Below are positions 52,901 through 61,050 of a DNA stretch of 64,000 bases, in pieces. The DNA is from Paludibacteraceae bacterium (GTDB lineage Bacteria > Bacteroidota > Bacteroidia > Bacteroidales > Paludibacteraceae), in contig JAFSTB010000008.1 in assembly GCA_017450685.1 (NCBI GenBank), positions 1-64,000 of the forward strand, read 5' to 3'. Within the stretch, counting starts at the first letter, position 1; each line of letters starts with the position of its first letter. The translations under genes were made by a program, and so were the position numbers. The notes below the pieces were generated by a model, which saw nothing but the letters and a program-made list of their open reading frames with translations, was not told where the DNA came from and made no database searches.

Positions 52901-54495
52901 TCGAACTTATCGCTTGACATCGACGATGCACCGAGCGAATAGATATTTTTCATCATCAGGTCCCAAGTGCCGTAATGTTCTCCGGGTCGCATAGGGTTAT
53001 AGGTGTGAGGGGCATTATTCGACGGCTTCAACATCTTCAGTATCAGCGCGGGAGCATTGCCTTCACTGTCTTGTCCTCCCACTTTGTCGGTGGAGAACTC
53101 ACCCACTTGATATACCTGTCCGCCATACGTATATTCGTATGCTACGGCGAGCACCTCATCTTGGTTAAGAGCAGAGCGCAAAGAGATGAAACCCAATGCT
53201 GCATTGAGGGTATATTCGCTTGAGGAGAGCAGGCGTGCCGACTCAATCTTCTCATAGTCTTCGCCGCCTATCCACCCCGGTATGGATTGCAACGTCTGCG
53301 TTATCCGGTGGATGTCACGTATGCCATCGCCCATACCTACAAGGTTATCATACAGTCGGTTAGAGCGGTTGTTAGGCATCGAGTTCTCTTGAGCAGGCAG
53401 GTAAAGCGATTGGTCGTTAAGGTGCTCTTGTTGAGATTCACCAAGGTCGGTAAAAGCAGTGATATTGCGTGCTTGGTCATAGACACCTTTGCGGTTGGTT
53501 ATCCACACCTCGACGCGGTTGATGGTAACGCCGCTTGCCACATAAGGCATACTGCTCATGGCTTGGTTGAAATGGTCGCGGAAATAATAGCCGAGGAAGA
53601 AGTGCTTGTTCTCGTCATAACTATCAGCCTTGACCTCATACTTAGTCATCTGTGCTCCGCCTTCCGAACTGACCGACTGCGCGTCGCTATTCTGCTGACT
53701 GATAACGGCTTGCACATTCAGTCTGCCGAACTTGAGGTTGGTCTTAACACCAAAGAGAGCCTTACTGCCGCGTATGAGTTGGGAATTGAGGTCGAGCGAC
53801 ACATTACCCGCCTCTATCGACTGGATGATATCGTCGTCCTGACCTTTGTAGGCAAGTTTGATGTTCTGCTGGTCGAAACTGAAACTTGCCTCGGTGTTAT
53901 AACTCATTGTAAAAGTGAGGCGTTCACCCACTTTACCATTGACGTTAAACTGGAACTTTTCGTCAAAATCGAAGATATTATTATTCTTTGCTCTTTTGGT
54001 GAGGGAAGGGTTATCCACGAACTGGTGTTTAAAAGCGAAGGTCAGTTCGGCACTACCTTGCAGTTTGAGTTGTACTCCACCCGGACCGAAGATGCGGTCG
54101 GCAGGACCGATATTGAACTTCATATCGGTGATATCGAACTTGCGTTCGTTGCTATGCTCCACTTCGCTGAGTTTTTGTTGCCAATAGGCGTGCATCAACT
54201 CGCGCTCTGAATAGGCTTCATACTCTTTAGGTGACAGGAAATAGGGTGTAGCCACTTCCACCTCGCCCATCTTGGTGCGCAATACATAACCGCCCATTTC
54301 GGGGTGGTACTCCACCACTGTCTTCATCTCCTCGGGCTGAAAAGGCAGAGAAGAAGCCACAATGCGACCAACGGTATCTGTCCGTTGGAGGGAGTCAGAG
54401 GATAACGACGCTTGAGTGGCAGTGGCTTCTGTTTGAGCAATTGATGCCCAAGAAACAAAACTTAAGAAGAATATTATTAAGAGTGATTTTTTCAA
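46966..54495 (-). CDS. sprA: T9SS outer-membrane translocon SprA (Sov)
   Basis: At 2509 aa this is the size of SprA/Sov, the giant outer-membrane channel of the type IX secretion system, which forms a 36-stranded barrel. A signal peptide (LLIIFFLSFVSWASIAQ) is followed by the conserved N-terminal segments (FNIGPADRIFGPGGVQLKLQ, then FDFDEKFQFNVNGKVGERL). The repeated cap domains contain GTAYIDDFESTTNAIDVHYP, and the C-terminus is barrel-like. No frameshift is seen across 7.5 kb. The start is TTG at 54495. ruvA lies 62 bases upstream, the usual ruvA-sprA order in Bacteroidales. Its presence implies that the tailed proteins in this window can be exported. Confidence 0.96.
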   Translation of the reverse strand: MKKSLLIIFFLSFVSWASIAQTEATATQASLSSDSLQRTDTVGRIVASSLPFQPEEMKTVVEYHPEMGGYVLRTKMGEVEVATPYFLSPKEYEAYSERELMHAYWQQKLSEVEHSNERKFDITDMKFNIGPADRIFGPGGVQLKLQGSAELTFAFKHQFVDNPSLTKRAKNNNIFDFDEKFQFNVNGKVGERLTFTMSYNTEASFSFDQQNIKLAYKGQDDDIIQSIEAGNVSLDLNSQLIRGSKALFGVKTNLKFGRLNVQAVISQQNSDAQSVSSEGGAQMTKYEVKADSYDENKHFFLGYYFRDHFNQAMSSMPYVASGVTINRVEVWITNRKGVYDQARNITAFTDLGESQQEHLNDQSLYLPAQENSMPNNRSNRLYDNLVGMGDGIRDIHRITQTLQSIPGWIGGEDYEKIESARLLSSSEYTLNAALGFISLRSALNQDEVLAVAYEYTYGGQVYQVGEFSTDKVGGQDSEGNAPALILKMLKPSNNAPHTYNPMRPGEHYGTWDLMMKNIYSLGASSMSSDKFELYINYRNDSVGTNLQYLTEGPMKGVQLLRVLNLDRLDTKNNQSPDGRFDYVEGYTAFSSSGRIMFPVLEPFGSHLAEKLGHDPELVARYCFQELYDSTLINAQEISEKNKFTLQGKYKGTNGSEIRLNAMNVPRGSVTVTAGGATLVENVDYTVDYTMGVVTILNQSILDAGTKVDVKLENQSTFSMLRKGLYGVHLEYDFNKDFSIGGTLMYMHERPLTTKVNAGSEPLSNTIWGLNLNYKTEMHWLSNAIDRIPWITATAPSTFQVGAEFAHLIPGHTRDVGKAGTAYIDDFESTTNAIDVHYPNGWFLASTPADPDRSGNSNSFYADAQASNSIQYNSHRAMLSWYTVDPIFGYPQTNTPAHIKSNPDAMSDHRTRIVYEQELYPNKEVLASEDTRMSILNLSYYPNERGPYNINADRINDKGELIDPKQNYGAMMRKLESTDFERANIEYIQFWLMDPRLTNGETFQGGDLYINLGDISEDILRDGKKSFEHGLPLNDNDHYLLDSTIWGYVPRTTSTTVAFSNESGARERQDVGLNGLSTVQEFLYEYQGQKPYGDFVQALRQKVNPDTLRVWADDPFSPINDPAGDNYHYYRGNDWDEQETPVLKRYKHINGTEGNSPASGANDRYGTAYTLLPDIEDINQDNTLNENEKYYEYHVTLNPSQMEVGLQHITEKLEVDVTLRNGEVQKVTWYQFKIPVRGSDVRNVGGIRNYKSIRFMRMYLTGCEQPTHLRFATLELVRGEWRNYSKGLFYNVSTGQYNTTNPTSNALLDAQAISIEENSARMPVNYVLPPGISRQTDPGQAQLIAQNEQALVLHVNNLALNDALAVYKNTAFDMRNYKRLKMFVHAEAVASDPEQDKIQDEDLSCFIRIGSDLKYNYYEYEIPLILTDPGVYNNNNDNDRVKVWPAENEFNFPLSVFTDAKTERNKAKRGGDQTVGNNIPYIIFDTDNDRPQNKITVMGNPTLAEIETIMIGVRNRKNPKNGGVNGEVWVNELRLNEFNEDGGVAAMANVSLGISDIAQVNVTGHIETAGYGSIESNVQSRNMEDSYQVSVSSALEAGRLFPEQAKLRIPLYVSYSKDIQSPKYDPVDSDITLKQTLSTYSSKSDKDSVKSRTQTTKDAISFSVTNLKVDIHSKKKDMFYDPANFSISAAYSKTINRTPEIQKDQASNQKGSFNYAYSFNPKPWEPFKKVEKVKNVKILFELNFYYLPQSWGFNTNMNRNFSMLRMRDFSNTGEAESSAVKTPTFSKDFTWDRNFDFKYNLTKDMKFTFHTAMNSTVDEGYYTPEIIRDYNFTNDYYEAWKDTIMRSMRTWGTPYTYQQVFTASWNIPLNRIPYLDCLTANASYNGTYTWNRTAGSTTKQDLGNTIGSTRAIQGDAQINFETLYGKSNYWKQLNQRMSNKNTRARKFRSKDFTQTISLEKGVAKEINHRLNSESLTVTVTDSTGKTIPVKFRTNGNNKVMLTAKTNIENATVTIITRDPNQRSAAQLTMDFAAYFGTMLRRVQVTYRHTNSLTVPGFRPQIGFFGQKHVDNMYAPGWDFAFGFFKDNFVEKAKDNGWLSLSKDVAQPAGLANTSDFDVKITLEPFPGFKIQLNGKRYEAHSTSMLYGTSLQDEEKYVLQRNATGSFNITEVAIATAFAKIGKASNNYSSKPFNQFLVNRDVMAQRVQNRYNGVLYPANSTFIPDSLVGKPYNPNHGVVNRNSADVLVPAFLAAYTGRDINKASFNPFLSILRTMPNWSISFDGIGRLPWIRDHFRSVVLTHAYTCKYAIGSYSTYSTWANAGGSDKTLGFTRDVTTQMPVPSASYDISSVTLQESFSPLIGLNMTLKNSLSIKTEYRKQRNIALNVTSVQLTEGHTNEFVVGAGYTVKDLHFTAKNKEGVQRKVSNDLKLNVDFSYKNIVTLLRKVEENITQASAGNKVWGLKISAEYVISQKVNMQLFYDHQSTIPLISNSYPIKTDNAGITVKLMLTR

Positions 54496-54557
54496 TACCG
54501 TAATGTCTATTTGACAAGAGTTAATTTCAGGTTATAACGCATTACCGCCATACATTA

Positions 54558-55166
54558 TTACAACATTTTCAGTGCCATACGTATGACTTGTTCCACTTTG
54601 GCATCGGGCATCTGTTGCAGTATCTTATCCACGGCTTTAGCACTTGCGGCTGCTGCAAAACCGAGCATAGTAAGTGCACTGACAGCTTCTGTCTTAACCT
54701 CATTGTCCACAGTGGCAACGGATTCGACGGCATCAATGACACCCTGCTGACCAAGGTCAACCTTCAATATCTTATCTTTCAAATCAACAATTATTCGTTG
54801 TGCTGTTTTCGGACCTAACCCTTTCACCTGCGAGAGGGCGCGCGCATTGCCCGTTGCCACTATCTGCCTCACTTCCGCCGCACTGTAAGCCGAGAGGATC
54901 ATCCTCGCCGTATTAGCACCTATGCCGCTCACAGTGAGCAACATAAGGAACAGTTGGCGTTCACCTTTGGTGAGGAAACCGAACAGGTCGTGCGTATCTT
55001 CGCGGATGATCTCAGAAATAAAAAGCCTCACCTCCTTATTCTGCTGCTCAGTGAGAGCCGAATAAGCGGGTAAGGCAATATTCACTTCATATCCGACACC
55101 TGCTGCTTCCACAACAGCGTAAGTGGGATTAAGGTCGGTTAGCAAGCCTTTTATATAATCAATCAT
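54558..55166 (-). CDS. ruvA: Holliday junction branch-migration protein RuvA
   Basis: The 202-aa protein has the OB-fold start (MIDYIKGLLTDLNPTYAVVE), two helix-hairpin-helix motifs (LLTVSGIGANTARMIL and VKGLGPKTAQRIIVDLKDK) and a C-terminal UBA-like domain that contacts RuvB (AVSALTMLGFAAAAS). It binds four-way junctions in recombinational repair. A promoter lies at 55191-55222. It precedes sprA. Confidence 0.96.
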   Translation of the reverse strand: MIDYIKGLLTDLNPTYAVVEAAGVGYEVNIALPAYSALTEQQNKEVRLFISEIIREDTHDLFGFLTKGERQLFLMLLTVSGIGANTARMILSAYSAAEVRQIVATGNARALSQVKGLGPKTAQRIIVDLKDKILKVDLGQQGVIDAVESVATVDNEVKTEAVSALTMLGFAAAASAKAVDKILQQMPDAKVEQVIRMALKML

Positions 55167-55190
55167 AGCGGGTTAAGCCAATAAAACGCG

Positions 55191-55222
55191 CAAAGGTAAC
55201 GCATTTTTCTCACACAGCCAAA
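55191..55222 (-). promoter_or_regulatory. ruvA-sprA promoter
   Basis: On the minus strand TTTG (55222-55219), 20 bases, TACCTTTG (55198-55191), 25 bases before the ruvA ATG. It probably drives ruvA, sprA and the kinase gene. Confidence 0.82.
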
Positions 55223-55235
55223 TAAAACATCAACT

Positions 55236-56855
55236 TTACTGATTTTTGCCACCTTTCTTTATTTTATTCCACCGTTGTCGGAAGAAGGTGCCGGTATGGT
55301 TGATGAGTTGCATTCCCCACTCGTTGATGGCGAAGTCATCTTCTTGTTCTTGTGTATGTTGCACCTGCGCCATATCCTCTTCACTCATAACAAGCAGCCA
55401 GTCGCCTTCTTTGAGAGGGGTGGTACCGTTAGGAACGGAGAAGTTCTCGCCACGACGAAGCATGATAACACGCATATTTCCGGGTATAGCCATATCTTTC
55501 AGGCAGTTGCCTGTTGCCAACAGTTCGGCGGTTATCTCTGTCTCATGCACATTACTCTCTATGTCTTCGGGCAGGTCGATATCGAAATATATGAGGCGAT
55601 GTTTATCCTGTGCCGGCTCTGACAGGTGCAGACTTTTAGCCATCCAACTCATGCTGGAGCCTTGCAAGATAAGGCTTACCAAGGTGCAAAGGAAAACGAC
55701 GTGGAAGATAAGAGTTGCATTAGGCACATTGTTCGCCATACACAGGATGGCAAAGATGATAGGTACTGCACCTTTCAGTCCCACCCAACTGACAAAGAGC
55801 CGGTCTCTGTTTTGATACTCTTTGAAAGGGGTGAGGCAGAGATAGACTGACAGCGGACGAGAGATAAAAATCATCACGAAACTGATAATAAGGCAAGGAA
55901 GCCACACCTTCAGATGAAGCAGTTCGGTGGGGTGTACCATCAGACCTAACATCAAGAACATCAGCAACTGACATAGCCAAGTCAGACCATCGAAGAACGA
56001 TTTGGTTTGGCGTTTGCGCACGAACTTACTATTACCTATCATCAGTCCGCCGATATACACTGCCAGATAACTATTACCTTTCATATAATAGGTGACGGCA
56101 AAGATGAAGATACAGAAGGTGAGTATCATTATCGGATAGAGGCTCTCGTTCATCAGTTGCACTTTTCTCATAAGAGCGACAGCCGTCTTACCCAAGGCAA
56201 AACCCATAAACGCGCCCACTATCAACTGTATAACAATATCTTGTGCTATCTCCAAGCCTGACACGGGTGCATGTGTGGCGGTCACTATCCCTATCAGAGT
56301 GACGGTTAAGATATATGCCATCGGGTCGTTGGCACCTGACTCTAATTCGAGCAGTGGTCGTAGGTTATGTTTGAGGTGTATGCCGTTGGAGCGCAAGGTG
56401 GAGAAGACGCTTGCCGAGTCGGTGGACGACATAGTGGCTGCAATCAAGAGCGAGGTGGTAAATCCTACGGTGGTGACGGCGTGAAGCCAACCAAAAACAT
56501 AATAGATGATAATGCCGGATATGATGCAGGTGAACAATACTCCTAATGTAGCCAGAGTGACACCCGGTGCTAAAACGGGCTTTATATCTGCCAACTTAGT
56601 GTCCATTCCGCCGGAGAAAAGGATGACGCACAATGCTACCGTACTGATACCTTGCGCACTACCAATAGAGATAGAGGTGATCAGACCTTCACCGTTCTCT
56701 GTCATCCATTTGCCTAAACCTTCCGGACCGAATAACATTCCCACCACCAAAAACAGTAGCAGTGCCGGAACACCATACTTGTTGCCTATACGGTCAGTGA
56801 AGATACTAGCGAAGAACAACAGACTCAATACCAATAAGATAAATTCTATATGCAC
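55236..56855 (-). CDS. Potassium/proton antiporter, CPA1 type (NhaP2-like)
   Basis: The 539-aa membrane protein has about 12 helices in the first 385 residues. It carries motifs of cation/proton antiporters, such as GPEGLGKW near the N-terminus and SSTDSASVFSTL with ELESGANDPMAYIL, the ion-binding region. A C-terminal cytoplasmic TrkA-C-like regulatory domain follows (CLKDMAIPGNMRVIMLRRGE, then KEGDWLLVMSE). It balances K+ and pH. Start GTG at 56855, 20 bases after the thioredoxin gene. Confidence 0.92.
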   Translation of the reverse strand: MHIEFILLVLSLLFFASIFTDRIGNKYGVPALLLFLVVGMLFGPEGLGKWMTENGEGLITSISIGSAQGISTVALCVILFSGGMDTKLADIKPVLAPGVTLATLGVLFTCIISGIIIYYVFGWLHAVTTVGFTTSLLIAATMSSTDSASVFSTLRSNGIHLKHNLRPLLELESGANDPMAYILTVTLIGIVTATHAPVSGLEIAQDIVIQLIVGAFMGFALGKTAVALMRKVQLMNESLYPIMILTFCIFIFAVTYYMKGNSYLAVYIGGLMIGNSKFVRKRQTKSFFDGLTWLCQLLMFLMLGLMVHPTELLHLKVWLPCLIISFVMIFISRPLSVYLCLTPFKEYQNRDRLFVSWVGLKGAVPIIFAILCMANNVPNATLIFHVVFLCTLVSLILQGSSMSWMAKSLHLSEPAQDKHRLIYFDIDLPEDIESNVHETEITAELLATGNCLKDMAIPGNMRVIMLRRGENFSVPNGTTPLKEGDWLLVMSEEDMAQVQHTQEQEDDFAINEWGMQLINHTGTFFRQRWNKIKKGGKNQ

Positions 56856-56875
56856 GGGAGTAGATAATTAAGAAG

Positions 56876-57316
56876 TTATTGTTCTTGTTGCAGCTTTTTG
56901 CCCAGCAACAGTTCGTCGATTATCTGCACTATATTCTCTTCAGGGTATAGTCCTTTGAGCAAGGTGGGTTTACCTTTCACCGGCACATACAACACCTGCG
57001 GGATACTGTTTATTTGGAACACGTATGCCAGTTCTCTTTCCTGCTCTGTATCCACTTTGTAGAAATCGACTTGGCCTTTGTATGTCTCGCTCAGTTTGTC
57101 CATTATGGGAGCCAGTCGTTTGCATGGTCCGCACCAAGTGGTGTAGAAATCCACCACACATGGTTTAGTGCTTTGATATGACCATTCTTTATTTTTCGAA
57201 TAGTCGAAGATCTTGTCTTTGAACTCGGCTGTGGTCAAGTGTTTGACTTCTGCTTTGCCTTGCGCGCACATAAGCAGTGCTGCAAGGCAAAGCAGAGCGG
57301 TATGAAAATGTCTCAT
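56876..57316 (-). CDS. Periplasmic thioredoxin-family protein
   Basis: The 146-aa protein has a signal peptide (ALLCLAALLMCAQGKAE) and a thioredoxin fold with the active site WCGPCK in YTTWCGPCKRLAPIMDKL, and cis-Pro in NSIPQVLYV. It is probably a periplasmic disulfide reductant. It begins one base after the HPF stop codon, implying coupling, and precedes the antiporter. Confidence 0.92.
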   Translation of the reverse strand: MRHFHTALLCLAALLMCAQGKAEVKHLTTAEFKDKIFDYSKNKEWSYQSTKPCVVDFYTTWCGPCKRLAPIMDKLSETYKGQVDFYKVDTEQERELAYVFQINSIPQVLYVPVKGKPTLLKGLYPEENIVQIIDELLLGKKLQQEQ

Positions 57317-57317
57317 C

Positions 57318-57605
57318 TTATTTGTCTTTCTGTTTCTCTATTTGACGGTCGATGGCTTCCAAGCCTTCGTCTATACCTTGCTCGAAGGTGTCGAAAGTCT
57401 TTTCCACGAACATCTCCGCTCCCATACCTATAACGCGTATCTGTGTCTCTTTGTTTAGGTTGGTTTCGGGTTTGACCACTGTCATACGGATGACTATCTC
57501 AGCGGTGGCAGGCAGCAGTTTGTCATAACGACGCGTTTTTTTCTCGATGTAGTGTTGCAGGCGTTCGGCGATGTCGAAGTTCACTGCTTGAATGTTTAGT
57601 TTCAT
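57318..57605 (-). CDS. hpf: Ribosome hibernation-promoting factor (short HPF/RaiA)
   Basis: About 95 aa in the family form: MKLNIQAVNFDIAERLQHYI, then KKTRRYDKLLP and a basic acid-alternating end. It binds the 30S decoding region in stationary phase and dimerises or silences ribosomes. The frame is open to 57644, but the conserved start MKLNIQ gives the ATG at 57605. It lies 35 bases after xerC. Confidence 0.9.
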   Translation of the reverse strand: MKLNIQAVNFDIAERLQHYIEKKTRRYDKLLPATAEIVIRMTVVKPETNLNKETQIRVIGMGAEMFVEKTFDTFEQGIDEGLEAIDRQIEKQKDK

Positions 57606-57640
57606 ACGCTTACTGTTTAGGGTTAGACAATGAGGGAGGA

Positions 57641-58552
57641 TCACTCCCTTGGTGTTTGTCGGGCTCTGGGGTGAGCCTTATTATAGATGTTTTTTATTTG
57701 TTCGAAGGTGGTATGTGTATAAACCTGTGTTGCAGCCAGTGAGGCGTGTCCGAGCAGTTGTTGGATAGAGCGTATGTCGGCACCGTTGTTAAGCATAGTG
57801 GTGGCAAAGGTGTGTCTTAACACGTGCGGAGAGTGTTTCTTTAGTGTACTCACCTCTCCCATACGGTTTCTCACTATGCTGTACAGTTTGCTTTTGGTCA
57901 ACGGTACGGCGTTGTCGCCCTTTTTCCATTGGACAAAAAACGTACCAATATCGGCATCTCTTGACTGTTTATACTCTTCTATCTGTCGGCACAGAGCGTC
58001 ACCGATGGGTACTATTCGTTGTTTGCGCCTTTTACCGAAGATGCGTATCTGTTTCTGTGTCGTATCAATGTCGTCATCTTTGAGGTTGAGCAACTCTGCC
58101 TGACGCATGCCCGTTTGATAGAGCATTTCTATTATCAGGCAGTCGCGCATACTCTCTTTGTCATCGGCTTCGTCGTCCCATTGCGTGGCTGCACGCATCT
58201 CTTGGGGTTTGAAGAAGACAGGTAAAGGTTTGTCCAACTTAGGTGTCTGTACACGCAAGGTTATATCTTTCTTTACTGCTCCCACTCGCAACAGGAAGCG
58301 ATAGTAGGAATGCAGAGCCGACAGTTTTTGTTTGACGCTTCTCGGCGAGTTTTTCTTCCCATTGCCGCCCGTCTCCATCAGATGAATAATCCACTCTTTG
58401 ACATCCTCTTCGCTCACCTTTTCGGGATTGAAAGAGTCGGCATCCGTGCCGAGCCACTCGCAAAACTCATAAAGGTCGCTGCGATAGGCTTCCACTGTAC
58501 GTGGCGAATATTTCTTTTCGACGGCAATATAGTCGATAAAGCGACTTATCAT
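57641..58552 (-). CDS. xerC: Tyrosine recombinase XerC/XerD
   Basis: The 303-aa protein has the N-terminal SAM-like domain (FIDYIAVEKKYSPRTVEAYR) and the catalytic domain with R in GMRQAELL, HVLRHTFAT (His and Arg), LLGHASLAATQVYTH (His, and the nucleophilic Tyr). It resolves chromosome dimers at dif. Both XerC and XerD look similar in this phylum; I call it XerC by the short N-terminus and its link with hpf. It overlaps the kinase gene before it by four bases. Confidence 0.92.
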   Translation of the reverse strand: MISRFIDYIAVEKKYSPRTVEAYRSDLYEFCEWLGTDADSFNPEKVSEEDVKEWIIHLMETGGNGKKNSPRSVKQKLSALHSYYRFLLRVGAVKKDITLRVQTPKLDKPLPVFFKPQEMRAATQWDDEADDKESMRDCLIIEMLYQTGMRQAELLNLKDDDIDTTQKQIRIFGKRRKQRIVPIGDALCRQIEEYKQSRDADIGTFFVQWKKGDNAVPLTKSKLYSIVRNRMGEVSTLKKHSPHVLRHTFATTMLNNGADIRSIQQLLGHASLAATQVYTHTTFEQIKNIYNKAHPRARQTPRE

Positions 58553-59199
58553 TGAATCTCCTTACCTGTCTGGTGTGTTTGTTCAAAGGGGAAGAGTCCG
58601 AACAGTTCGGCATCTATACGGTCGGTAATTGACTGAAAATGTTCAGGGTGTTGTGCGAACTTCACGTTATCGCCATCCACTATTATCAGTCTGCCTTTGT
58701 AGTCTTTTATCCACGCTTCGTACTTATCGTTGAGCCCTTGCAGATAGTCGATACGCATACTGGCTTCGTATTCACGTCCGCGTTTCTGTATTTGCGCCAC
58801 GAGGTTAGGTATGGACGAGCGTATGTAGATCATCAGGTCGGGCATCTTGACCAACGTCATCATCAGGTTGAATAGGTCTGTATAGTTGTCAAAATCGCGG
58901 TCGGACATAAACCCTTGTTCATGGAGGTTGGGAGCGAAGATACGCGCATCCTCGTAGATGGTGCGGTCTTGGATAATATACTCGTCCGACTGAGATATAT
59001 CCACCACATCCTTGAAACGTTTGTTAAGGAAATAGACTTGCAGATTGAACGACCAGCGTGACATATCCGCGTAGAAATCTTCCAAATAGGGGTTGAAGTC
59101 CACACTCTCGAAACGTGGTGTCCAACCGTAATGTTTGGCAAGCATATTGGTAAGCGTCGTCTTTCCGCTACCTATGTTTCCGGCAATGGCTATATGCAT
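58549..59199 (-). CDS. Deoxynucleoside kinase, paralogue 1
   Basis: The 216-aa kinase has a P-loop (IAGNIGSGKTTLTNMLAKHY), the DRTIYED (DRS-like) motif in IIQDRTIYEDARIFA, and the lid with KRGREYE. It phosphorylates deoxynucleosides in salvage; specificity is not readable. It shares about half of its residues with the paralogue immediately upstream. It overlaps xerC by four bases. A block of GTTGAGAG-type repeat (59205-59266) separates the two kinase genes. Confidence 0.9.
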   Translation of the reverse strand: MHIAIAGNIGSGKTTLTNMLAKHYGWTPRFESVDFNPYLEDFYADMSRWSFNLQVYFLNKRFKDVVDISQSDEYIIQDRTIYEDARIFAPNLHEQGFMSDRDFDNYTDLFNLMMTLVKMPDLMIYIRSSIPNLVAQIQKRGREYEASMRIDYLQGLNDKYEAWIKDYKGRLIIVDGDNVKFAQHPEHFQSITDRIDAELFGLFPFEQTHQTGKEIQ

Positions 59200-59204
59200 G
59201 GTTT

Positions 59205-59266
59205 TTAGAGTTTAGAGTTGGGAGTTTAGAGTTGAGAGAAGTTTTATAGTTGAAAGTTGAAAGTTT
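59205..59266 (-). repeat. Dispersed GTTGAGAG-type repeat, copy 4
   Basis: Plus-strand units such as GAGTTTAGAGTTGGGAGTTT and GTTGAGAGAAGTTTTATAGT, the same family as 3862, 10288 and 41098. It fills the gap between the two deoxynucleoside kinase genes. Confidence 0.8.
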
Positions 59267-59268
59267 TA

Positions 59269-59904
59269 TCAGGTGTTATTGTTTTGGGCGGAGAAGAGAC
59301 CGAAGAGTTCTGCATCAATGCGGTTGATGATGGATCGAAAATCCTCCATATTATTCTCAAAGTCCAAATCGTCCGACTCCACCACTAACACCCTACCCTT
59401 ATATTGCTTGAAGATGAACTCCTCGTAACGGTCGTTAAGGTCTTTGAGGTAGTCAATCTGCATCGTCTGTTCATACTCTCTGCCGCGTTTCTGTATCTGC
59501 TTGATAAGCGAAGGCACAGACTTGCGCAGGTAGATCATCAGGTCGGGCAGCCTCATCATTCGCTGCATAAGCGAGAAGAGTTCCATATAGGTATCCCAGT
59601 CGCGCTGACTAAGGTCGCCACGCAGGTAGTTGTTCTTAACGAAGACATACACCCCCTCAAAGATACTTCTGTCTTGCACAATGGTATGCTTACTGTTCAT
59701 CACGGCAAGCATATCTTTGAACCGTTCTTTTAGGAAATAGGTCTCGAGGCAGAACGACCAACGCGGTATATCAGCGTAATAGTCTTGCAGATAGGGATTG
59801 AAGCCGACGCTTTCGAAGCGTGGTTCCCAACCGTAGTAACGTGCCAACATTTTTGTCAATGTGGTCTTACCTGCACCTATATTTCCGGAAATAGCAATAT
59901 ACAT
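59269..59904 (-). CDS. Deoxynucleoside kinase, paralogue 2
   Basis: The 211-aa protein has the same layout as its neighbour: P-loop ISGNIGAGKTTLTKMLARYY, IVQDRSIFEGVYVF, and KRGREYEQTMQIDYLKDLND. The pair arose by tandem duplication and is common in Bacteroidota, where the two may differ in purine and pyrimidine preference. A promoter lies at 59925-59954, so this gene heads the operon that continues through the second kinase, xerC, hpf, thioredoxin and the antiporter. Confidence 0.9.
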   Translation of the reverse strand: MYIAISGNIGAGKTTLTKMLARYYGWEPRFESVGFNPYLQDYYADIPRWSFCLETYFLKERFKDMLAVMNSKHTIVQDRSIFEGVYVFVKNNYLRGDLSQRDWDTYMELFSLMQRMMRLPDLMIYLRKSVPSLIKQIQKRGREYEQTMQIDYLKDLNDRYEEFIFKQYKGRVLVVESDDLDFENNMEDFRSIINRIDAELFGLFSAQNNNT

Positions 59905-59924
59905 TCTTTTCGTCTTTCGCGCTG

Positions 59925-59954
59925 CAAAATTACGGAAATTTTCTCATTGAGCAA
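59925..59954 (-). promoter_or_regulatory. Promoter of the kinase-xerC operon
   Basis: On the minus strand TTG (59954-59952), 19 bases, TAATTTTG (59932-59925), about 20 bases before the ATG at 59904. Confidence 0.65.
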
Positions 59955-59979
59955 TATCTTGCGCAATCTTTTTTTGTCT

Positions 59980-61050
59980 TTAACTACACAAACGATAGAC
60001 ACCTCCCGGCATACTCTTCACCCATCCTTTCATCTCCATCATCGTCAAAGTGGAGATGAGTTGGGAGTAATTGAGCGACATCTCGGCGAGGATATTATTA
60101 ACGTGTACGCCGTCTTCGTTCTGTTGTAAGAGGTTGATTATTTGGCTTTCCTCATCGGTCATACCTTCAAGCAAGGTGGCTATTTCCGTTTGTACGGGTT
60201 CGGTGTTGGCTTGCCACATCATGGCTCTGACGAGGTCATTGGCAGAGGTGATGAGAGCCGCTTTTTGGTCGCGAATGAGCAAGTTGCATCCGCTTGATGT
60301 CTCGTCTTGAACACGACCGGGGAAGGCGAAGAGGTTGCGTGAGTAGTCGAGAGCCATCTGTGCTGTTATCAGTGAACCGCCGCGGTCTTTGGACTCTACC
60401 ACAACAACGGCATCTGCCAAACCGGCTATTATTCTGTCGCGCGCCACAAAATTGTACCTGTCGGGGTCGGTGCCGCTGGTGTATTCTGTCAGTATGCCCC
60501 CTTTGTCCAACGAGCGTATAGCCTCTTGTCGATGTACTGCAGGATAGATACGGTCCATACCGTGTCCGACAACGATGAGTGTAGGTATATTGGCTTCGAG
60601 TGCGGCTCTATGTGCTGCAATGTCGATACCGTAAGCCAAGCCGCTGACTATCGTTATATCCGGCACTTGGCGAGCCAAGTCGAGCACAAAGCGTCGTGTC
60701 AGGTCTTTGCCTCTCTCGGTGCAAGCACGTGTACCTACCACTGAAACGAACTTACCCGTGTTAGGTTGCACATTGCCTTTGGTGTAGAGCATAAGCGGTG
60801 CATCGGGGCATTGCTTGAGGCGAAGAGGATAAGTGTCATCGTCGGGCGCACTACACTGTATATTATGTATGCTTGCGAACTGCCACTCTTTCTCTGCTTG
60901 CCTGAAGCAGGCTTCTACAGACGGTTCGTCTATATGCTTGAAGGCTTCCTGCGCCGAACCGTAATGAGCCAGCACCTGATGTCCTTTGGCTGTCCGGTTG
61001 CGATAGAGCAAAGAGAAGGCTATGTCGTTGATGGTCTTTTGTTTGTCCAT
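59980..61050 (-). CDS. dprA: DNA-processing protein DprA
   Basis: About 356 aa. It binds incoming single-stranded DNA and loads RecA during transformation. The Rossmann-like core has VVGTRACTERGKDL, SGLAYGIDIAAH, VVGHGMDRIYP, GGILTEYTSGT and ESKDRGGSLITAQMAL. A winged-helix domain ends the protein (MTDEESQIINLLQQ, then GWVKSMPGGVYRL). The frame is open to 61209, but the family start MDKQKTINDIAFS gives the ATG at 61050. It overlaps the VanZ gene by 31 bases. Confidence 0.94.
   Translation of the reverse strand: MDKQKTINDIAFSLLYRNRTAKGHQVLAHYGSAQEAFKHIDEPSVEACFRQAEKEWQFASIHNIQCSAPDDDTYPLRLKQCPDAPLMLYTKGNVQPNTGKFVSVVGTRACTERGKDLTRRFVLDLARQVPDITIVSGLAYGIDIAAHRAALEANIPTLIVVGHGMDRIYPAVHRQEAIRSLDKGGILTEYTSGTDPDRYNFVARDRIIAGLADAVVVVESKDRGGSLITAQMALDYSRNLFAFPGRVQDETSSGCNLLIRDQKAALITSANDLVRAMMWQANTEPVQTEIATLLEGMTDEESQIINLLQQNEDGVHVNNILAEMSLNYSQLISTLTMMEMKGWVKSMPGGVYRLCS

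Noticed and set aside
53287..54210. Plus-strand 307-codon frame opposite the start of sprA
   Set aside because: Antisense to a conserved region of SprA; no independent evidence.
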